This document shows, piece by piece, positions 12,622-23,861 of a DNA stretch of 64,000 bases. The translations under genes and the position numbers were made by a program. The notes under the pieces were generated by a model. That model searched no databases. It saw only the letters and a list, made by a program, of their open reading frames with translations, and was not told the DNA's origin. Source of the DNA: Azolla caroliniana (Eukaryota > Polypodiophyta); NCBI GenBank assembly GCA_043228905.1, contig JBHGNT010000015.1, forward strand, positions 3,596,001 to 3,660,000, read 5' to 3'. How positions within the stretch are numbered: the first letter of the stretch is position 1; each line of letters opens with the position of its first letter.

Positions 12622-15387
12622 TTCTGGTACCCAGAGCTCACATCCCGATGCTGATGGAGCTACTGAAGCAGAAGGTGGATATGGGCGTCCTCGAACTGCC
12701 GAGTGCCCCAAATACTCGAATCGGTGGTTCACGGTGCCAAAGAAGAACGACATGTTGCGTTTCATACAAGACCTGCAACCGGTCAACAAGGTGACCATCC
12801 GTAACGCAGGGATCGGGCCGACCATAGACGAGTTCGCGGAGCCCTTCGCCGGAAGGTCGATCTATTCGGTCTGTGACTTGTACTCGGGGTATGACCAATT
12901 CCAACTAGCCATAGAGACCAGAGACATCACGACAATGCAGACTCCTCTCGGGTTGGTGCGGATGTGTACCCTACCGCAAGGAGGAACGAATTCGATGGCG
13001 CACATGGTGAACGCAATGAACAAGGTGCTGAGGGACTGCATCCTGGACATCACTATGCCGTTCCTAGACGATGTACCGATAAAGGGGTGTCTGGTGGAGG
13101 ATGCAGACGAAACAGTCGGGCCGGACAGATGCCGGAGGTTTGTCGTGAACCACATCAACGACTGCGATAAGGTGCTGCAGAGGCTTGAGAGCGCGCGACT
13201 CACCTTCTCGGGAGAGAAATTAGCATTCGGGCAGGCGGAGATCCTGGTAGTCGGACAGCTGTGTGGGCCCTATGGCCGGAAATCGTCCCTGGCAAAGGTA
13301 GAAGTCATCTGCGTGATGAAGGACGATTGCGGGTCGATTACGGAGGTCCACAAATTCCTAGGTGCGTGCGCATTCTACCACATCTGGATTCCGCACTACG
13401 CACACCTCGCGGAACCGCTCTACGGGCAATTGAAGAAAGGGCGTAGGTTCGAGTGGAGGACGGAGCACACGGAGTCGGTCCGGAGACTGAAGGAGGCACT
13501 TGCTGCGGCACCGACTCTCTAAAAAGCGGTTTACGGCAAGGAAGTCCCCATCTACGTGACGGTGGACACGAGCCTGACCGGGATCAGGGTGGTGATCAGT
13601 CAGGAGGACAAGGACGGCGCACGGTTCCCGATCTGGTTTGGGGCGAAGGTATTGAGCGAGCGGCAACGAGGATACGCCCAAGTTAAGCGCGAGCTATGGG
13701 GTATCGCTTCGGCAGTCAAGGCCGGCAAAGACTATCTGATCAGGACGGAAGTGATCATCGAGACGGACTGCCTACCGATTTTGGGTATGGTCTCCGGATG
13801 CGCGACTTCGGACCTGGCGATGCTCAAGTGGATCGCGTACATCAAGTCCCTGAACCCAGAGATACAACACATCTCCGGGAAAGATAATGCCATGGCCGAT
13901 ATGCTTTCAAGAGCGTGGTTCAGCGACGAGGACGACATGGTTTCAGATAACGAGGAAGTCGGCAAAGACTTCTTCGGGTCAGCCAACGTAACAACAAGAA
14001 AGGGGAGCACTCCGGCACTAAACAAGTTCGACGAGAGCGAGTACGACGGAGAGTGGCTCCGAATCGGGAGGTCCCTACAGACGATGACGCTAGACGTGGC
14101 ATGGATGAGAGAAGAGCCCAACCAGGTGCGGAAGAGGGCGTACCGGTTCTTCCTACGGGAAGGGCGCATATGGAAGCACCCGAAGAAGAGAAGCGGCACC
14201 CCACTCCGCGTAGTGGCGAGGGAGGACGAGCAGAAAGCGCTGCTGACGGCATACCATGAGAGTCCCTGGGCCGGACATCGCAGGATGTGGGCCACATTCG
14301 AAAAGCTGAAGGGGAAGTGATGGTGGCCAAGACTATACCGGGACGTGCATCGGTTCGTAACGACTTGCGAAAGCTATCAGATGCACTCCATAGTCCGACA
14401 TCGAGACGAGCTTCACCCGACCTACCCTCCAACTGTCCACTTCAAGTGGATGGTGGATTTGGTGACAACGCTGATGGGGATAGGGCAGATGCGATATCTG
14501 GTGCTGGCTCGGGAGGACCTGATGAACCAGGTGGAAGGCCGAGCGTTGCAGAACAAAACAACTGCGGCCGTGTGCCGGTTCCTAATCGAAGATGTGGTAT
14601 GTCGGTACGGGTGCGTCGGTAAGATCGTGGCCGATCGCGGGGAATTGGACACACAAGAGGCGGAAGAGCTGTTTGACCGGCTAGGGGTTAAACTCTCGCT
14701 CACCACGGCGTACAATCCGGAGGCTAACGGGAAGGTGGAATGCGGGCATGGGCCGATCGTCAAAGCGTTAGTACGGGCGTGTGGAGGCCAAGTCGGGAAC
14801 TGGCCGCGGCTCTTACCCTATGCGTTGTGGGCAGACCGGACTACGCATAGTTCGGTAACGGGGTTCATGTCGGCAGAACTAATGTACGGACAGAACCCGA
14901 TCATGCCGGTGGAACGGACGATTTCCTCGTGGGCCGCGATGGGCTAGAAGGACGAAATGAGTCGGGAAGAGTTGTTGGCGGCGCAGATCCGACAACTTGA
15001 GCGGAGGCCGGAAGACGTGGAACGGGCGAAGGAGAAGCTGCGCACGGCAAGGCAACGAAACAAAGCCCGGTTCGACCAGACACACCGGCTACGACCGAAG
15101 AAGATCGAGGAAGGCGACTAGGTGCTTGTTTACGACAACAACCTCGACAACCAGCACAAGGCGACCTGCAAATTTGCGAGAAGATGGTTCGGGCCCTACA
15201 CAGTAACGAGCACAACGACAACGGCATGTACCATCTTGCGGAGCTCAAGGGGACACGATTGGCGGTGCCCGTAGTCGGGAAGCGGATCAAAGCGTTCAAG
15301 AAGCGGTACGAAGACGAGCCGGAACGGGGGAGCGATAACGACGACGATCGGTTCAGGGACGCCGATAGTTCGGAGAGCGCCGAGTGA
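12622..15387 (+). pseudogene. Gypsy-1 reverse transcriptase, RNase H and integrase
   Basis: Continuation of Gypsy-1 after Copia-1. RT motifs: NRWFTVPKKND, RFIQDLQPVNKVTI, VCDLYSGYDQFQLAIE, LPQGGTNSMAHMVN and the catalytic MPFLDDVPIKG. RNase H motifs: YVTVDTSLTGIRVVIS, ELWGIASAVKAG and GKDNAMADMLSR. Integrase DDE residues lie in FKWMVDLVTTL, KIVADRGELD and NGKVECGHG. Stops at 13,520 (TAA) and 14,318 (TGA), and a break after 14,947, show it is dead. The tail (to 15,387) is Arg/Lys- then Asp-rich. Motif spacing is Ty3/Gypsy-like, but RT blocks such as FLDDVPIKG differ from common plant lineages. Confidence 0.78.
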
Positions 15388-15461
15388 ACGCGGGCCGGTT
15401 TTCTCCGGTGTCTGTCCCTCTCTAGCGCATACCGGTGGATGCGCGGTTTGGTGGGGGTGGA

Positions 15462-15816
15462 TATCGTGAAAAAAACCGGCCAGAAGCGGAATCGGCGAAG
15501 CAAGGTGCATGAACCGGGCCTACACTTTTCCACACCAATTGATACCTTGTAAATAACTAGGAGTAGAATGGTGGGAGCAAAGAGACTAGATGTGACACAT
15601 TGAATATCTTGGAAATCAAAGAGTATCTCTGCCCGAAAGGACAGAATAAATTGAGGAAAACGAGGGTGCAACAACCTGCCTCGACGACCTACAAAAGGGA
15701 AGGAAGAAGGCGGATGAAGGGGCATTTTTCGGGGAGCGAGGACGAAGTGTTGTCGGACTAGGACTGAGCTCTCTCCTCCAACGTTCATCATTCTCTACAG
15801 GATTCTTGGACTGAGT
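15462..15816 (+). repeat. Gypsy-1 3' LTR, left piece
   Basis: First 355 bp of the 3' LTR, matching 3,788-4,140. It stops at the TGAGT target duplication of Gypsy-2 (15,812-15,816) and resumes after 22,498. Confidence 0.85.
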
Positions 15817-16271
15817 TGTTACGGGCATGACCATATAATATCCCGTGGTAAGAATTTACCGTAGTATTCTATATATGTGGATAAGTGTGAGGGTTAAACG
15901 AGAGTGTAAAGAAGGGGAGGATTACTTTTAATCCTCGGGATTGAGACAACCCATTAGGTCAAGTGTGAACTTGCCTGGGGGCCTTGGGTATCGCTATAAA
16001 TAAGAGGCCTAGCTACCCTCAGTTGATCATCTTTTGACTACATCGAGACTCTGCTCGTGTGGTGGGTCAACTCTTGTAGCGAGAGCGCCAACACCAGGTA
16101 CGACTCGACGCCACGGCGGTGGTATGGGACGTCGATCGAGGCTCGGGTCCGTCTCGATCCCTTCGCTCGGGGGTGGTCGGGTGGATCGGCACCCTTCTTT
16201 CTCTTTCTCCTTTCTATCTTTCATTTCTTTATCCTTATCTTAAGCTTACTTTAGTACCTAGATCTATAATA

Positions 16272-17930
16272 TTTGGTATCAGATTTTTGTACTAATGTTT
16301 CTATGTTTTTCATTTGTCTTTTGATTGATGCTGATCGATCGTTGTGCGGTTGGCCTTGATCCAGACAACGATCAACAAAGAACTTCGGTAACTCTTTCCA
16401 TAATTTTTCTTTCTATTCTCTCTTCTCCCATCTAATCATGTGTTTAGTTTATATGTAATTTTTTTCATTAAGTCAATGATGTTGTAGTGGTCTTTAATTG
16501 ATTATCTAAAACGTTTACATATGTGCACGAGGTCAATACCTCGTTTGACATATTAATAATATGTGATGAGTGTCGTATGCGTACGAGGTTAATACCTCAA
16601 TTACGTATTACGTTCACGAACATATGTTACGTTTGCGTATGAGTTTAATACCTTGATTTGTTGTAAACGATATGTGTTTGGTCTCGTATGCGTAAGAGGT
16701 CAATACCTCCATTGCGTATTACAATGATCTCTTATTTGTGGATGTTTCGTGTGCGTAGAGGTATATACCTCGATTACGTATCTCGATCACATCATTTGTG
16801 GCTATTTAATATAACGATATGTTTAATATAGGCATATGTGGGCACATATATACGTATTTGATCGTATATATGTGATAAGTAAACATATGTGTATATTCGT
16901 TATTACGTGATTATATCGAAAGTTGTCATGGTCGGGAAAAGGATGTTGGTGGCCGTCCTCACATTTTTGTGAGAATGGTGTTGTCACCATCCCTTTTTCA
17001 ACATTTTTTTTATTGTTGATAACCCCGTTGACGACCTCGATTTCGTTACGTAAAGAAACGCCAATAGCCAAAATGATGTTGAGTACGTAGGGCTTGACCC
17101 ACTTCAAGTGAGGTCGCTCCAATGACGCACGTATCCAACATCCCTCCCTCGTTACATGGATACGATGCCACCATGAGCTCGTTCTTACGAGAGGCATTCG
17201 TAATGACGTGACCATGTGATGGCCCACGTGAGCCTACTACGAAACAAGGGCTCATTTGGCTTGACCATTAGGTTGCACTTTGGCGTATGCCATCCTAATT
17301 ACGAGACTTGAGGTTAGGTAACGTACCAACATAGTTTTGGTAAATGAGGACGAAATAAGGACCTTTGACATATATGTTCTTTTAAAAAAACATATATGAT
17401 CAATGCCTCGCATATCTCTTATACGCATCAAACATTAAGCATTCGAGAAGAGCAACTTACTTGGTTGGCGCAAGTGTTTAATGTATTTGTTCTCGAGGTC
17501 TCGAGTTCAAATATGACCAAGACCATACAACATCCTTGATACATATGACTATAACACATGTTTAGACTTAAGGTCTAAGTGCACCTCGGGGTCCTCGTAA
17601 TAGGACTTAAAGAGCCGAAACCACTTATGTGGGCACTGAAACATAGTTTATTGTTAACATTTTTTCGTGTATAAACTATTCATGACGCGAACATGAAAAA
17701 ATCGATATAGAGATCAGGGAAAGACATTTATTTGTCACCCCCATGGTTTTTAAAACACCTTTGTGTTACCATAGTAACCTGATCTTGAACCTCATCTCAT
17801 ACGTCTAGAGGGGTATTGACGTGAGATAATGATATCGATTAATGCTCGCCCATGATATGTTTACATCACGACATGATGTTATGACTATATCTCTGACCTT
17901 ATCCTATTTCTTTTCCAGAAATAATCTTTA
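16272..17930 (+). other. Gypsy-2 untranslated leader with repeated dyad motif
   Basis: 1.66 kb between the primer-binding site and gag with no supported coding frame. From about 16,510 to 16,790 there are five imperfect copies of a motif of the form GAGGTnnATACCTC, mostly followed by TTACGTAT-like sequence, at 50-70 bp intervals. The last copy, GAGGTATATACCTC, is a perfect palindrome. The rest of the leader shows nothing else that is clear, apart from a weak tRNA-like stretch near 17,445-17,520. Confidence 0.55.
17445..17520 (+). other. tRNA-like stretch (possible SINE head)
   Basis: Contains TTGGTTGGCGCAAGTG, similar to a box A, and GAGTTCAAATATGACC, similar to a box B, about 35 bases apart, as in a tRNA or a tRNA-derived SINE. 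The acceptor stem does not pair convincingly, so this is not called a tRNA gene. Confidence 0.25.
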
Positions 17931-20900
17931 ATGGCTCAAATTAACGACCCGATGTCATCCGCTCAAGCGGAAGGAACTCAAGGGAATCCTCCTGGACAAA
18001 TGTCCACTGAGATGTATTTGGCACAAATAACCCAATACCTTAGTTTCACCGCTCAACAGATGACCGAACTTCGGCAATCTCAGAGTGCTCTTGAGGCACG
18101 TGTCATTAGTCTACAACGTGAGACTAATAGACCTGATGAGCGACAAGGTGAACCATCATTTGTCGTTAAGCCATTTACGGGAGACAAAAAGGAAAGAACC
18201 GAAGAAGCAATCTGCACATGGCTGGGACGATGGGAGTCTCATTTTGAGCTCTATCCCACGCCAGATAGTACGAAGATTGCATATGTCGGCCGAGAACTCG
18301 GGGGTAAGGCCGCCGCCTAGTGGCGTGGGCTCCGTACTATGGGAAAATTGCCCGATACCTGGACAAATTTTGTCACGGTCTTTAAGGGCCAATTTCTGCA
18401 ACCTCCCTCTCGAACCGAGGCAGCACAAGCTTTAATGAACCTCTCTAGCAGGAAATTTTCCTCGCTAGAAGACTATGTTCACCATGCTAGAACCCAAATC
18501 CAAAAATCGGGTCTAGAAGGGGACAATTGGTTGATAGCTTGTTTTGTCAATGGCATCCCCAATTCGGACTATCACTGGATAGTGCATGATAAGGATCCAA
18601 AATCCTTCGAAGAGGCCGTTGAAATAGTTCTTCGCTATCAACGCACTTCGAAGAAGGACCATAACAAACCCAACGAAGCGCCCGGGACTAAGCAGTCGCA
18701 ATTTGTTGGGAAACGCAAGACACCCAACGAATTCCTGGATCGCGATTGTAAGCGACAACATCCTTTTTGTGTATTCTGCAAAAAGAAGGGTCATACAAAA
18801 GATCAATGTCGAAAGCTCCAACGGAAAGAGCACGACAACAAAGCTAAAGCTGCAGACCATAAAGGTCAGATTCCTAATGTCCTTCAGGTCTATACACATC
18901 ATTTAAGTAATTGTCAATGTTCTTTCCCTCACTATGTATTGGGTCCCAATGATTTACTACGTACAAACGGGTATATCAATGGATCTCCCGTACAATTTTT
19001 ATTTGATTCGGGAAGCTCACACAATTTTGTGAATGATCGTTTGGTTCAGATATGGGGAATCCAACCCATCGTAAGTGATCACACCTACACAGTGCACTTG
19101 GCTGATGGAAGAGTACAATACATCAACGGGGCGATTCATTCATTAGGAATTTCTATTGATACTTATATAGAGGAAGTAGACTTCCATGTAATGAATCTTT
19201 GTACCACCGATGTAATACTGGGTTATCCCTGGTTTTATAATAAAAACTCTTCTTTATTTATTGATTGGGTTCGTCATTCCATTTCTTTTGTACTGAACGA
19301 TTGTATGCATTTTATTCAATGTGTAAAAAAACAATCCCTCTCGATTGTTTCCTCGTGTCCATCAATATCCGAGTTGTCTTGTTCTACGTTATTTTATTGT
19401 GTACTTGATCCGGACATTCACGTTTACAATATCGATAATGTCCCGATTCAATTAACATATTTTGAACAACAACAACTTGATGAAATCTTAAATGATTTTC
19501 ATGATGTTTTTCCAAGTGAACTACCTGATGGCTTACCTCCTAAACGTAATATAGACCATCGTATAGATATTGTACCTGGTGAGGACGATGTTCCTAAAAC
19601 GGCATTTCGTACGCGCTATGGCCATTACGAGTTTTTGGTTATGCCTTTTGGTTTGACCAATGCTCCGGCTACTTTTCAACAAGAAATGAAAGACATTTTC
19701 CGAGAACAACTTGGAAAATTTGTCGTTATTTTCTTGGATGATATTTTAGTTTATAGCCATACATTACAAGAACATGCTAGACATGTCCGCTTTGTTTTAC
19801 AAACATTGCGTGACAAACAGTTTTATGCGAAGATCTCAAAATGTGAGTTCTTCAAGAAATCAATTACTTATCTAGGACATCTCATAACCGAACGAGGAGT
19901 TGAAATTGATCCTTCTCGCATTGAGAAAATCAAGCTTTGGCCCACTCTTCGGAATATTCGAGAAGTTGGATCATTCCTTGGTTTTGTGGGGTTTTTGCGA
20001 AAATCTCTTCGTAATTACTCCCAATTGACGACGCCGTTTACTGATCTTTTAAAAGGTCAAACGCGTAAGTCTACAAAACCTATTGTGTGGAATGCTACAC
20101 TAGACCTTGCCTTTAAGGCACTCAAGGACCTGGTTTGCAAGGCTCCTTCACTTCTTTTACCCGATCCTTCAAAACCTTTTGAGGTTGAAACCGATGCAAG
20201 CGATTATGCTATAGGTGTTGTCTTGTATCAAGATGGTAAACCAATAGCATTCGAGAGTAAGAAACTTGATTCTGCTCAATGTCGGTATACCGTTCAAGAA
20301 AAGGAATTATTTGCAGTTATACATGCGCTCAAAACATGGCGCCATTATCTTTATGGAAATCACTTTGTGGTAACTACGGACCACGAATCCTTGAAATATT
20401 TTTGTGACCAACAAGACCTGAAAGGTCGTAAGGCACGATGGGCTGATCTCATCCAGGACTTTGATTTTTCCATACGATATCGTAAAGGTTCCATGAACAC
20501 TGTCGCTGATGCACTAAGTCGCATCCGTGAAGTTAACAGGCTTAGCTTCACTGAAATATCATCAGATCTTTATGATCACCTTCGAGGAAAGTATCCTGAT
20601 GACAGTTATTTCACAAAATACTGGGCAAGAGTTGAGTCTGGAACAGACACCACCACATCCTCGAAGGAATACTTCCACATTGCTAACGGTTTGCTCTACC
20701 ATAATGGGAAGGTTTGTGTTCCAGATTTACCCGAGGTCAAAAAGAGGATTCTTTTTGAATGCCATGATGCACCCTCAGCAGGGCACCCTGGAATACATCG
20801 TACACTCGTTCTCATCTCCACTCAATTTTATTGGCCTAAGATGCGTCCTGACATACATAGCTATGTGACTAAATGTCACCAGTGTCAGGTTAACAAAGCC

Positions 20901-22052
20901 GAGCGACTTAAAGTTGCAGGACTTTTACATCCCTTGGACATTCCCAATAATAAGTGGGAAAGTATATCCATGGATTTTATTGTTAGCCTTCCTCGCACCC
21001 AAAAAGGTCATGATGCCATCTGGGTTGTCGTTGATCGACTAACTAAAATGGCCAGATTTATTGCTACTAAAACCACGGTAACAGCTCTTGAATTGGCTTA
21101 CCAATTCGTTGACGAATTGTTTCGTTTTTATGGGTTACCGATGGATATCGTGAGTGATCGAGATCCAAAGTTTACTAGTGACTTCTGGACACAAGTCTTT
21201 AAGAAGTTAGAAACTACGTTGAGCATGAGCTCCACGAATCATCCTCAATCCGATGAACAAACAGAACGAGTAAATCAAATTATTGAGGACATGCTTCGAG
21301 CATACGTTGGTGCAAAACCAACAAAATGGGAACGTTATCTCCCAATTTTGGAGTTTGCTTATAACAGCTCCAAGCATACGTCGACGGGATATAGTCCTTT
21401 TATGTTGATGTATGGTTTTCAGCCACGAGCCCCGATTGATGTTACTATACATCATGATGAGTTGCGAAGTACGCAAAACTTTCTTCGGGATATGCAAGAT
21501 ATGTTGCATATTGCACGAGATAATATAAAAACAGCTCAAGATAGAGCGCGTTTTTATGCCGATCATCATAGGCAACCTCGTGTATTCAACCCTGGACAGA
21601 AGGTATTTTTACGTGTACCTCACAATTCTAAGACATTGTCTACGGGTAAGTGCGCTAAGTTAGCCCCACGGTTTTGTGGACCTTTTACAGTCCTCAAACG
21701 AATTGGGTCATCAGCCTATCGTCTCGCTCTTCCCGATGGTGTCGGAATTCATCCAGTCTTTCATGTGAGTCGTCTAAAAGAACTTCTAGGTTCTGGCGAC
21801 AATACAGTTACGACTGAAACTCTGGTTACTTCTGAAGAATTATCTTCTAAACCACATGTACCAGAAAGAATTCTCGATGTTAAAACAAAAAAATTACGTA
21901 CTAAAGAAATCCGAGAATTTAAAATAAAATGGATGGATAAATCAATAAAAGATGCCACATGGGAACGCGAAAATACTCTTAGAACTAACTTCCCTAACTT
22001 TCCATTGCAAGAGTGCAATGTTTTAAAGAGGGGGAGTATGTTACGGGCATGA
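17931..22052 (+). pseudogene. Gypsy-2 gag-pol polyprotein with an in-frame RT deletion
   Basis: gag starts MAQINDPMSSAQAEG and meets a TAG at 18,318. A long frame then runs from 18,339 to 22,052 (1,237 codons). In order it has a zinc knuckle CVFCKKKGHTKDQC, protease FLFDSGSSHNFV, RT MPFGLTNAPATFQQ and FLDDILVYSH, RNase H VETDASDYAIGVVL, integrase HHCC (HPGIHRTL...CHQCQ) with D-D-E in SMDFIVSLP, VSDRDPKFTS and DEQTERVNQ, and a C-terminal chromodomain-like segment FKIKWMDKSIKDATWERE. The RT fingers and the block with the first catalytic Asp (normally ...KIDLRSGYHQ) are missing: DIVPGE runs straight into DDVPKTAFRTRYG near 19,585. The frame is kept, but the enzyme cannot work. Confidence 0.88.
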
Positions 22053-22493
22053 CCATATAATATCCCGTGGTAAGAATTTACCGTAGTATTCTATACACGT
22101 GGATAAGTGTGAGGGTTAAACGAGAGTGTAAAGAAGGGGAGGATTACTTTTAATCTTCGGGATTGAGACAACCCATTGGGTCAAGTGTGAACTTGCCTGG
22201 GGGCCTTGGGTATCGCTATAAATAAGAGGCCTAGCTACCCTCATTTGATCATCTTTTGACTACATCGAGACTTTGCTCGTGTGGTCGGTCAACTCTTGTA
22301 GCGAGCGCGCCAGCACCAGGTACGACTCGACGCCACGGCGGTGGTATGGGACGCCGATCGAGGCTCGAGTCCGTCTCGATCCCTTCGCTCGGGGGTGGTC
22401 GGGTGGATCGGCACCCTTCTTTCTCTTTCTCCTTTCTATCTTTCATTTCTTTATCCTTATCTTAAGCTTACTTTAGTACCTAGATCTATAATA
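22039..22493 (+). repeat. Gypsy-2 3' LTR
   Basis: 455 bp, same length as 15,817-16,271, with about a dozen substitutions scattered between them. TATA box near 22,217. Confidence 0.9.
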
Positions 22494-22498
22494 TGAGT

Positions 22499-22759
22499 GG
22501 TCTCTGCTTCGTGGACAACTCGTGTGCTTCTGGTAGAGGTTCCACAGTGGTTGCGTGCGTGTGTTCGCCTGAGTTGGGTTTGTTGCCGGCTTGCCGGTTG
22601 TAATCGTTATTGATTTTGTAATTAAGACTTGTTTTCTCCCTCTTTCTCCCTCTATGCTTCTGCAAGCTAGTCTCTCTCTCTCTTCTTTCTCACACTCCTT
22701 GGTTCAAGGCCCCCGCGGTCCCGCCTCTTTCCACAGGCGAAGAGCATAACAACTCGACA
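22499..22759 (+). repeat. Gypsy-1 3' LTR, right piece
   Basis: Last 261 bp of the Gypsy-1 3' LTR, matching about 4,141-4,373 but with about 45 extra bases near 22,523-22,568. It ends AACTCGACA and is followed by ACGT and the interrupted transposase-like gene. Confidence 0.85.
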
Positions 22760-22956
22760 ACGTATGGGTCATACTCTTCAATTGAGAATTCAAGGCATCT
22801 TGTCGTATTGACTGGATTGTCGGAGATTATATACTCCTCAATGGAGAAATTAGAATCTTGAGACCAATGGTATTCTTCTCCTGAAAACCCCAGAGAAGGT
22901 GAGGAATCCGATGAGAGTTGATATTCCTCAACAGAAAAGGGTGAATTATTTCCCAT
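22760..22956 (-). pseudogene. DUF7869-type protein, copy A: N-terminus with FSIEEY repeats
   Basis: Start of the leftward gene of copy A, read on the minus strand from an ATG at 22,956. It encodes MGNNSPFSVEEYQLSS and then GEEYHW, FSIEEYIIS and FSIEEYDPY: four copies of an (F/S)S(I/V)EEY-type unit spaced 13-20 residues apart. Copy B has five. The frame runs directly into the Gypsy-1 LTR at 22,759 and continues at 3,787 (DSGENVGDC). The repeats look like a linear-motif array with tyrosines in acidic surroundings. No known domain is recognised in it. Confidence 0.75.
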
Positions 22957-23474
22957 TGTTTGAGGTTCTAATATCCTTTATATTTCACTCCCTAAGCATA
23001 CATATTGTAAGACATACTTAAACTACAAATAGAATTCTAAGGAAGTATATATGTATTTTGTATATTTTATTATATAATTTTTTCTATATTTCGATTAGTT
23101 ATAAATAAAAATTGATCACGTGTACACGTCACATAATGGCATAATACCACTATCCTCACCCAATTAGTGAATGTTCTCAAAAGCAAAATCATTACACTAC
23201 CATAAATGTAGATAAGTATACTCAATCATAGGACTAACCTTGCACATGTATTAAATCATAATAAGTACTAGCTCATAATAGGTACTGAATCATAATACAC
23301 ATAAGTATGAAATCATAACTACTAGATCATAATGATCATATTACACATAAAGTATAAAGGTAATCATTATTTTATGATAATAATAAATACGAATTCTAAG
23401 ATAAATAACTAAAGGCACTATTGGCATTTAATTCTAACCGTGGTTACTTTTTTAACTATGGTCCCTTCCCCTCC
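22957..23474. promoter_or_regulatory. Divergent promoter region of copy A
   Basis: AT-rich intergenic DNA between the two divergent genes of copy A, with several AATCATAATA-like direct repeats (about 23,225-23,345). No coding frame is supported. It must hold the 5' controls of both genes. The equivalent in copy B is 43,202-43,901. Confidence 0.5.
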
Positions 23475-23483
23475 CATAAATAG
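23475..23483 (+). promoter_or_regulatory. TATA box of copy A ParB-methyltransferase gene
   Basis: CATAAATAG lies 120 bp upstream of the ATG at 23,600. Copy B has TATAAATAG in the same relative place (43,902-43,910, about 160 bp upstream of its ATG), which supports it as the real core promoter. Confidence 0.55.
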
Positions 23484-23767
23484 AACCGACCTCTCTTTTT
23501 CATTCCCCACAATTGAGCGTAACCATTGCCCAGAGCGCCAAAGCACAGACGCGAGAACTCCCAAGATACCTCACGCATCCCCGAACCGACACCATCATCA
23601 TGTCGAGCAAAAAGATTGCCCATTCTGACAGCAGGTAGGATCTAAACCCTAAACTGTACGGACATATGACCATCTACATGCTTTTTATTTCGTATTAGAA
23701 CTCGTTACACCATATCTAGTGCCTCCTAAGGCTAGAATTAGATACGTTGTAGCGAGGTAAGACTCCC

Positions 23768-23861
23768 AACTCGATACGACGCATTGAGTTGTGGACATAA
23801 CTCAATACGACATATCGAGATGTGGCTCCTAGGGCTACAACTCGATACGCCGTAACGAGTT
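23768..23861. repeat. Palindrome array of copy A, left part
   Basis: Three units of the dyad AACTCGATACG-N-CGTATCGAGTT, variably mutated, with centres at 23,779, 23,810 and 23,850 (spacings 31 and 40). The right arm of the third unit is the target site of the LTR element: its GAGTT (23,857-23,861) is repeated at 27,392-27,396. Confidence 0.8.

Larger units (their letters stand above)
15817..22493 (+). mobile_element. Gypsy-2, chromovirus-type Ty3/Gypsy element in the Gypsy-1 3' LTR
   Basis: Plus-strand element with two 455-bp LTRs (15,817-16,271 and 22,039-22,493). It is flanked by the exact 5-bp duplication TGAGT (15,812-15,816 and 22,494-22,498). The LTRs start TGTTACGGG and end CTATAATA, without the usual CA end. 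By eye they differ at roughly 11-12 of 455 positions, so the insertion is moderately old. A TTTGGTATCAGA primer-binding site follows the 5' LTR, and AAAGAGGGGGAGTA precedes the 3' LTR as polypurine tract. Each LTR has a TATAAATA box (about 15,995 and 22,217). Confidence 0.92.
3788..22759 (+). mobile_element. Gypsy-1, LTR retrotransposon of an unusual Ty3/Gypsy-like lineage
   Basis: Plus-strand element with a 5' LTR at 3,788-4,373 and a 3' LTR starting at 15,462 and ending at 22,759. LTR ends are the short inverted pair TGTCG...CGACA; the 3' LTR start has decayed to TATCG. The flanking four bases are GCGT (left) and ACGT (right), one mismatch from a perfect duplication. Joining the flanks restores the frame of the transposase-like gene (...EEYDPY then DSGENVGD). 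Copia-1 (7,223-12,621) interrupts the pol region and Gypsy-2 (15,817-22,493) interrupts the 3' LTR. A G-rich tract, GGTGGGGGTGGA, lies just before the 3' LTR as the polypurine tract. Confidence 0.85.

Noticed and set aside
17445-17520. Functional tRNA gene
   Set aside because: Box-like elements are present, but the acceptor and anticodon stems do not pair well. Kept only as a weak tRNA-like stretch.
22256-22476. Small frames in the Gypsy-2 LTRs as genes
   Set aside because: They occur at the same place in both LTRs (also at 16,034-16,254) and reflect LTR sequence and its CT-rich tail, not a protein.
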